A stretch of DNA of 64,000 nucleotides from JACTUA01 sp964551875 (lineage in GTDB: Archaea; Halobacteriota; Methanomicrobia; Methanomicrobiales; JACTUA01), in contig CAZKEV010000006.1 in NCBI GenBank assembly GCA_964551875.1, positions 6,730 through 70,729 of the forward strand, in the 5' to 3' direction. The translations under genes and the position numbers were made by a program. Shown piece by piece: positions 61,500 to 64,000 of the stretch. Below the pieces are notes generated by a model. The model saw nothing but the letters and a program-made list of their open reading frames with translations. It was not told where the DNA came from and did not search any database. Positions within the stretch are counted from its first letter, which is position 1. Every line of letters starts with the position of its first letter.

Positions 61500-61574
61500 G
61501 CTGCTATAGTGTAGACCGGCCAATCATGCGGGCCTCTCACGTCCGCGACTGGGGTTCAAATCCCCATAGCAGCA
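61500..61574 (+). tRNA. tRNA-Glu (anticodon CTC)
   Basis: A 75-nt cloverleaf: acceptor GCTGCTA/TAGCAGC, D-arm GTGTAGACCGGCCAATCAT as in archaeal tRNA-Glu, anticodon stem CGGGC/GTCCG around CTCTCAC (anticodon CTC), and T-arm GGGGTTCAAATCCCC. Discriminator is A. No intron or encoded CCA is seen. Confidence 0.95.
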
Positions 61575-61662
61575 TGAAGGTACCCTTTTTTTATCACTGG
61601 ATGCACTCCTGCAAACCACGAGGATCCAGCTTCATGCTCCCTTCTGATACGAATAACAACCG

Positions 61663-61734
61663 TTATATTTTCTCGATTCTATACCTGAAAGACTGTCATG
61701 CTATGACATGGCAGTCACTGAACTGGCATAGCAT
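61663..61734 (+). promoter_or_regulatory. Promoter and overlapping dyads before the branched-chain-type binding protein
   Basis: TATA candidate TTATATTT at 61663-61670, then near the expected start a perfect dyad, TGTCATGCTATGACA (61694-61708). A second pair follows, ATGCTATG ... CATAGCAT (61698-61705 and 61727-61734), with an inner CAGT/ACTG. The overlapping arms could form alternate hairpins or bind a regulator. Confidence 0.5.
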
Positions 61735-61755
61735 TTCTGCGTAAGGGGAAAAGGT

Positions 61756-63075
61756 ATGAAGCACGTAACGACGGTATCCATCCTGCTCGCGGCACTGGTG
61801 CTCTCTGCGGTGCTCCTGGCCGGCTGCGCCCAGCAGCAGGCCCAGCCGCAGGACATCAAAGTGGGAGCGGTGGTCTCCCTGACGGGAGCTGGGAGTAACG
61901 TGGGGAAGCACATGAAACAGTCCGCGGAGCTGGCGGTCAGCGAGATCAATGCACAGGGGGGGGTTTTTGTCAAGGCATACAACAAGAAACTTCCCATCAC
62001 CCTCGTCGTGGCCGATGACGAGACGAAAGGAGATAGCGGTGTCAAGGCCGTGACAAAACTCATCTCCGAGGACAATGTGGATATTCTGGTCGGAGGCTAC
62101 AGCAGCGGGGTGACCACGGCCACGCAGGGTGTTGTGGCCGAAAAGCAGGTTCCGTACATCGTCACCGGCGCCTCAAGCCCCGACATTACAAGGAGAAAGG
62201 ACGTCAATACGAGTTATTTCTTCCACTATTGCCCGACCACGGCCATGTACGGCCAGTACACGACCCTCTTCATGGACCAGGTCATACGTCCGGCGATCAA
62301 TGAAAAGTTCGAATTTGCCGATAACCGGACGCTGAGACTCGCGGTCCTCTACCAGGACAGCGCCTACGGGAAAGGTGTACTGAATGGCGTTACCAGCACC
62401 ATCACCGCGAACAACCTCAATATCCAGATCGTCTCCAACCAGAGCTTCAAGCTGGGGGAGGCGGACTTCAGGACGGCGCTCACGGCGATAAAGGCTGCCA
62501 AGCCGGACGTGATCTACCCCGCGGCCTTCCCGTCGGAACAGACCCAGATCGTGGTGCAGGCGAGGAGGGATGTCAACCTCAACACCATCATCCTCGCCGT
62601 GGAGACAAACGACAACCCTGATTACTACAAGGGTATCGGGCGCTTCGGGGAGTATTCCGTCATGGAGAGTCGTTTTTCCCCCTACACGGCGCCACCAACA
62701 TCCATCGCGGCGGCTGATGCAAAGTTCAAGACGGATTACAAGGCAAAATTCGGAACCTTCCCGGACATGATGGGCACCTCGACCTATGAAGGGGTCTATG
62801 TTGCCGCCAAGGCGATTGAGAATGCAGGAACCCTGGACAAGGCGGCGGTGAGGGATGCCCTCGCCAGCCTCTCGATGCCCGAGATTGTGGAGGCCATCAA
62901 GGACGGCACCATCAGCTTCTCCAAGGACTACCGGGAGGTCCAGTTCCAGCTCTTCATGGAGCAGCTCATCTGGGATGAAAAAGCGGGAGAGGTCAGGCCC
63001 AAGATCGTCTGGCCCGACAACCTGAAGGAGACTGGCTTCGTCCTGCCGGACTGGTACGAGGCCGGGTCCGGATAA
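61756..63075 (+). CDS. Branched-chain amino-acid-type ABC transporter binding lipoprotein
   Basis: A 439-residue periplasmic-binding-protein fold lipoprotein: lipobox LLAGC (Cys24), IKVGAVVSLTGAGSNVGKHM, AVSEINAQGGVF, DDETKGDSGVKAVTKLISED, and YQDSAYGKGVLNGV, all typical of LivK/type-I amide-binding proteins. Substrate could be amino acids, amides or urea. The permease gene follows 60 bp downstream. A palindromic region lies between promoter and ATG. Confidence 0.88.
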   Translation: MKHVTTVSILLAALVLSAVLLAGCAQQQAQPQDIKVGAVVSLTGAGSNVGKHMKQSAELAVSEINAQGGVFVKAYNKKLPITLVVADDETKGDSGVKAVTKLISEDNVDILVGGYSSGVTTATQGVVAEKQVPYIVTGASSPDITRRKDVNTSYFFHYCPTTAMYGQYTTLFMDQVIRPAINEKFEFADNRTLRLAVLYQDSAYGKGVLNGVTSTITANNLNIQIVSNQSFKLGEADFRTALTAIKAAKPDVIYPAAFPSEQTQIVVQARRDVNLNTIILAVETNDNPDYYKGIGRFGEYSVMESRFSPYTAPPTSIAAADAKFKTDYKAKFGTFPDMMGTSTYEGVYVAAKAIENAGTLDKAAVRDALASLSMPEIVEAIKDGTISFSKDYREVQFQLFMEQLIWDEKAGEVRPKIVWPDNLKETGFVLPDWYEAGSG

Positions 63076-63135
63076 ATACCCCTCATTTTATCACGTCCTG
63101 CCTTCGATAACGTACAGGGAGGTCCGGAACGCAGC

Positions 63136-64000
63136 GTGGCTCTTGACTTCAATATCCTGCTCCAGGTTCTCTTCTGGGGGCTGTATGCCGGGTGCATTTA
63201 TATCCTCCTTGCGACTGGCCTCAACCTGATCTTCGGGGTGATGAAGATAGTGAACTTCGCCCATGGCGAGCTCCTGATGCTTGGCGCCTACATCACGGCC
63301 ACCGTCTTTGCGCTGAGCGGCTTCAACCCCTATTCCCTTATCCTGCTCACCATGCTCGTGCTGGGACTGATCGGCATCGTTGTCGAGAGGCTCTGTTTCC
63401 GGCCGATCCTCGGCACCGGCAAACTCAATGAGATCTTCCTCTCCCTCGGCCTCATCTACGTCTTCCAGAACGGGGTCGCCCTCATCTGGGGCGATGAGAG
63501 GCAGGTCCTCAACAGCCCTTACCAGACGGTCTCCGTCCCCATAGGGGACATCCAGCTCCCCCTTGACTACATCATCATCATTGTCATCACCGTCCTGATC
63601 CTCGCAGGGCTCCATCTTCTCCTCAGAAGGACAGACCTGGGGAGGGCGATTCGGGCGACAAGCCAGAACAGGAAAGGTGCCATGATCGTGGGGATCGATG
63701 TGGAGAGGATGGACATGATCAGTTTCGGCATCGGGTCCGGTCTGGCCGCGGCAGCCGGCACCCTCTGGGTGGTCAGCGGCCAGGTGTTCAACCCGTATAT
63801 CGGCTCCATCCCGGCCATCAAGGCATTCTCCATTATCATCCTCGGGGGCCTCGGCAGTATTCCCGGCGCCATTGCGGGAGGGCTGCTCTACGGCATTGCC
63901 GAGAACGGGGCCGCGTATTTCCTGGGAGGAATATGGAAGGATTCGATCTCGTTCCTGATCCTGATCATTGTGCTCATCTTCAGGCCAACCGGCTTATTCG
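63136..64000 (+). CDS. Branched-chain amino-acid-type ABC permease (LivH), 3' end beyond the window
   Basis: The frame starts at GTG 63136 and remains open to the last base. It shows the LivH hallmark TGLNLIFGVMKIVNFAHGELLMLGAY, then AIRATSQNRKGAMIVGIDVERM (EAA-like coupling loop), and SIIILGGLGSIPGAIAGGLLYG near the end. The 288 visible residues end VLIFRPTGLF, so only a few residues lie outside. GGAGGT lies about 13 bases before the start. A second permease and ATPases should follow. Confidence 0.88.
   Translation, partial: MALDFNILLQVLFWGLYAGCIYILLATGLNLIFGVMKIVNFAHGELLMLGAYITATVFALSGFNPYSLILLTMLVLGLIGIVVERLCFRPILGTGKLNEIFLSLGLIYVFQNGVALIWGDERQVLNSPYQTVSVPIGDIQLPLDYIIIIVITVLILAGLHLLLRRTDLGRAIRATSQNRKGAMIVGIDVERMDMISFGIGSGLAAAAGTLWVVSGQVFNPYIGSIPAIKAFSIIILGGLGSIPGAIAGGLLYGIAENGAAYFLGGIWKDSISFLILIIVLIFRPTGLF

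Noticed and set aside
61487..61744. 85-residue frame
   Set aside because: It lies across tRNA-Glu and its promoter downstream region; no ribosome-binding site.

Overview
The window is a high-GC archaeal chromosome segment that most resembles a hydrogenotrophic methanogen of the order Methanomicrobiales (order inferred from gene content, not from a search). Pointers are archaeal information-processing genes (L15e, L37Ae, RpoP, SBDS, RNase P proteins, proteasome alpha, Pcc1, Brix, NAC, Trm1), a stand-alone HdrA-like flavoprotein, cobalt/nickel and tungstate importers, archaeal TATA boxes and very large PKD surface proteins. A run of exactly 100 Ns at 56655-56754 marks a draft or metagenome assembly.

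Region 1 (1-3.6 kb): the end of a tungstate/molybdate ABC permease and its ATPase, an MBL-fold hydrolase, a TrmO-like tRNA methyltransferase and a 69-residue Mop-type oxyanion-binding protein.

Region 2 (3.7-32.2 kb): a surface-protein island. Eight secreted proteins carry one conserved N-terminal domain (nine copies in all, because the largest protein has two). I read this domain as a distant relative of the sulfite-oxidase (SUOX) molybdopterin-binding fold, joined to PKD, DUF4430-like, DNRLRE-like, lectin-like, PEGA and metallophosphatase modules. The largest protein also holds four tandem copies of a second, Cys-containing SUOX-like repeat. Interleaved is a second group: a DUF916-like protein with a PGF-CTERM tail, WxL-like proteins and PKD or malectin proteins. 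The island ends in a six-gene operon in which two small members of the surface family and a SUOX-like lipoprotein overlap each other and a WtpABC-type tungstate/molybdate transporter.

Region 3 (32.3-52.4 kb): housekeeping genes. These are DNA ligase, the ribosome/RNase P/proteasome cluster without rrp4-rrp41-rrp42, MoaC and Nnr, a RecJ-like/PUA/NAC/TrmI operon, pyrBI, CoaD, a gamma-carbonic-anhydrase/mini-HdrA/MtnA operon, DUF116, a bactofilin-like protein and a UbiA prenyltransferase.

Region 4 (52.4-64 kb): a KimA-like transporter, tRNA-Arg(CCT), Trm1, a DRG-type GTPase interrupted by the assembly gap, a Co/Ni ECF transporter with a DtxR-type regulator, tRNA-Glu(CTC), and the start of a branched-chain amino-acid-type ABC transporter that runs off the window. 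A hairpin-forming intergenic repeat occurs three times here.

The unifying theme is oxyanion and metal supply: two tungstate/molybdate importers, a molbindin, MoaC and a Co/Ni importer. The most unusual content is the coupling of one importer to secreted SUOX-like surface proteins.
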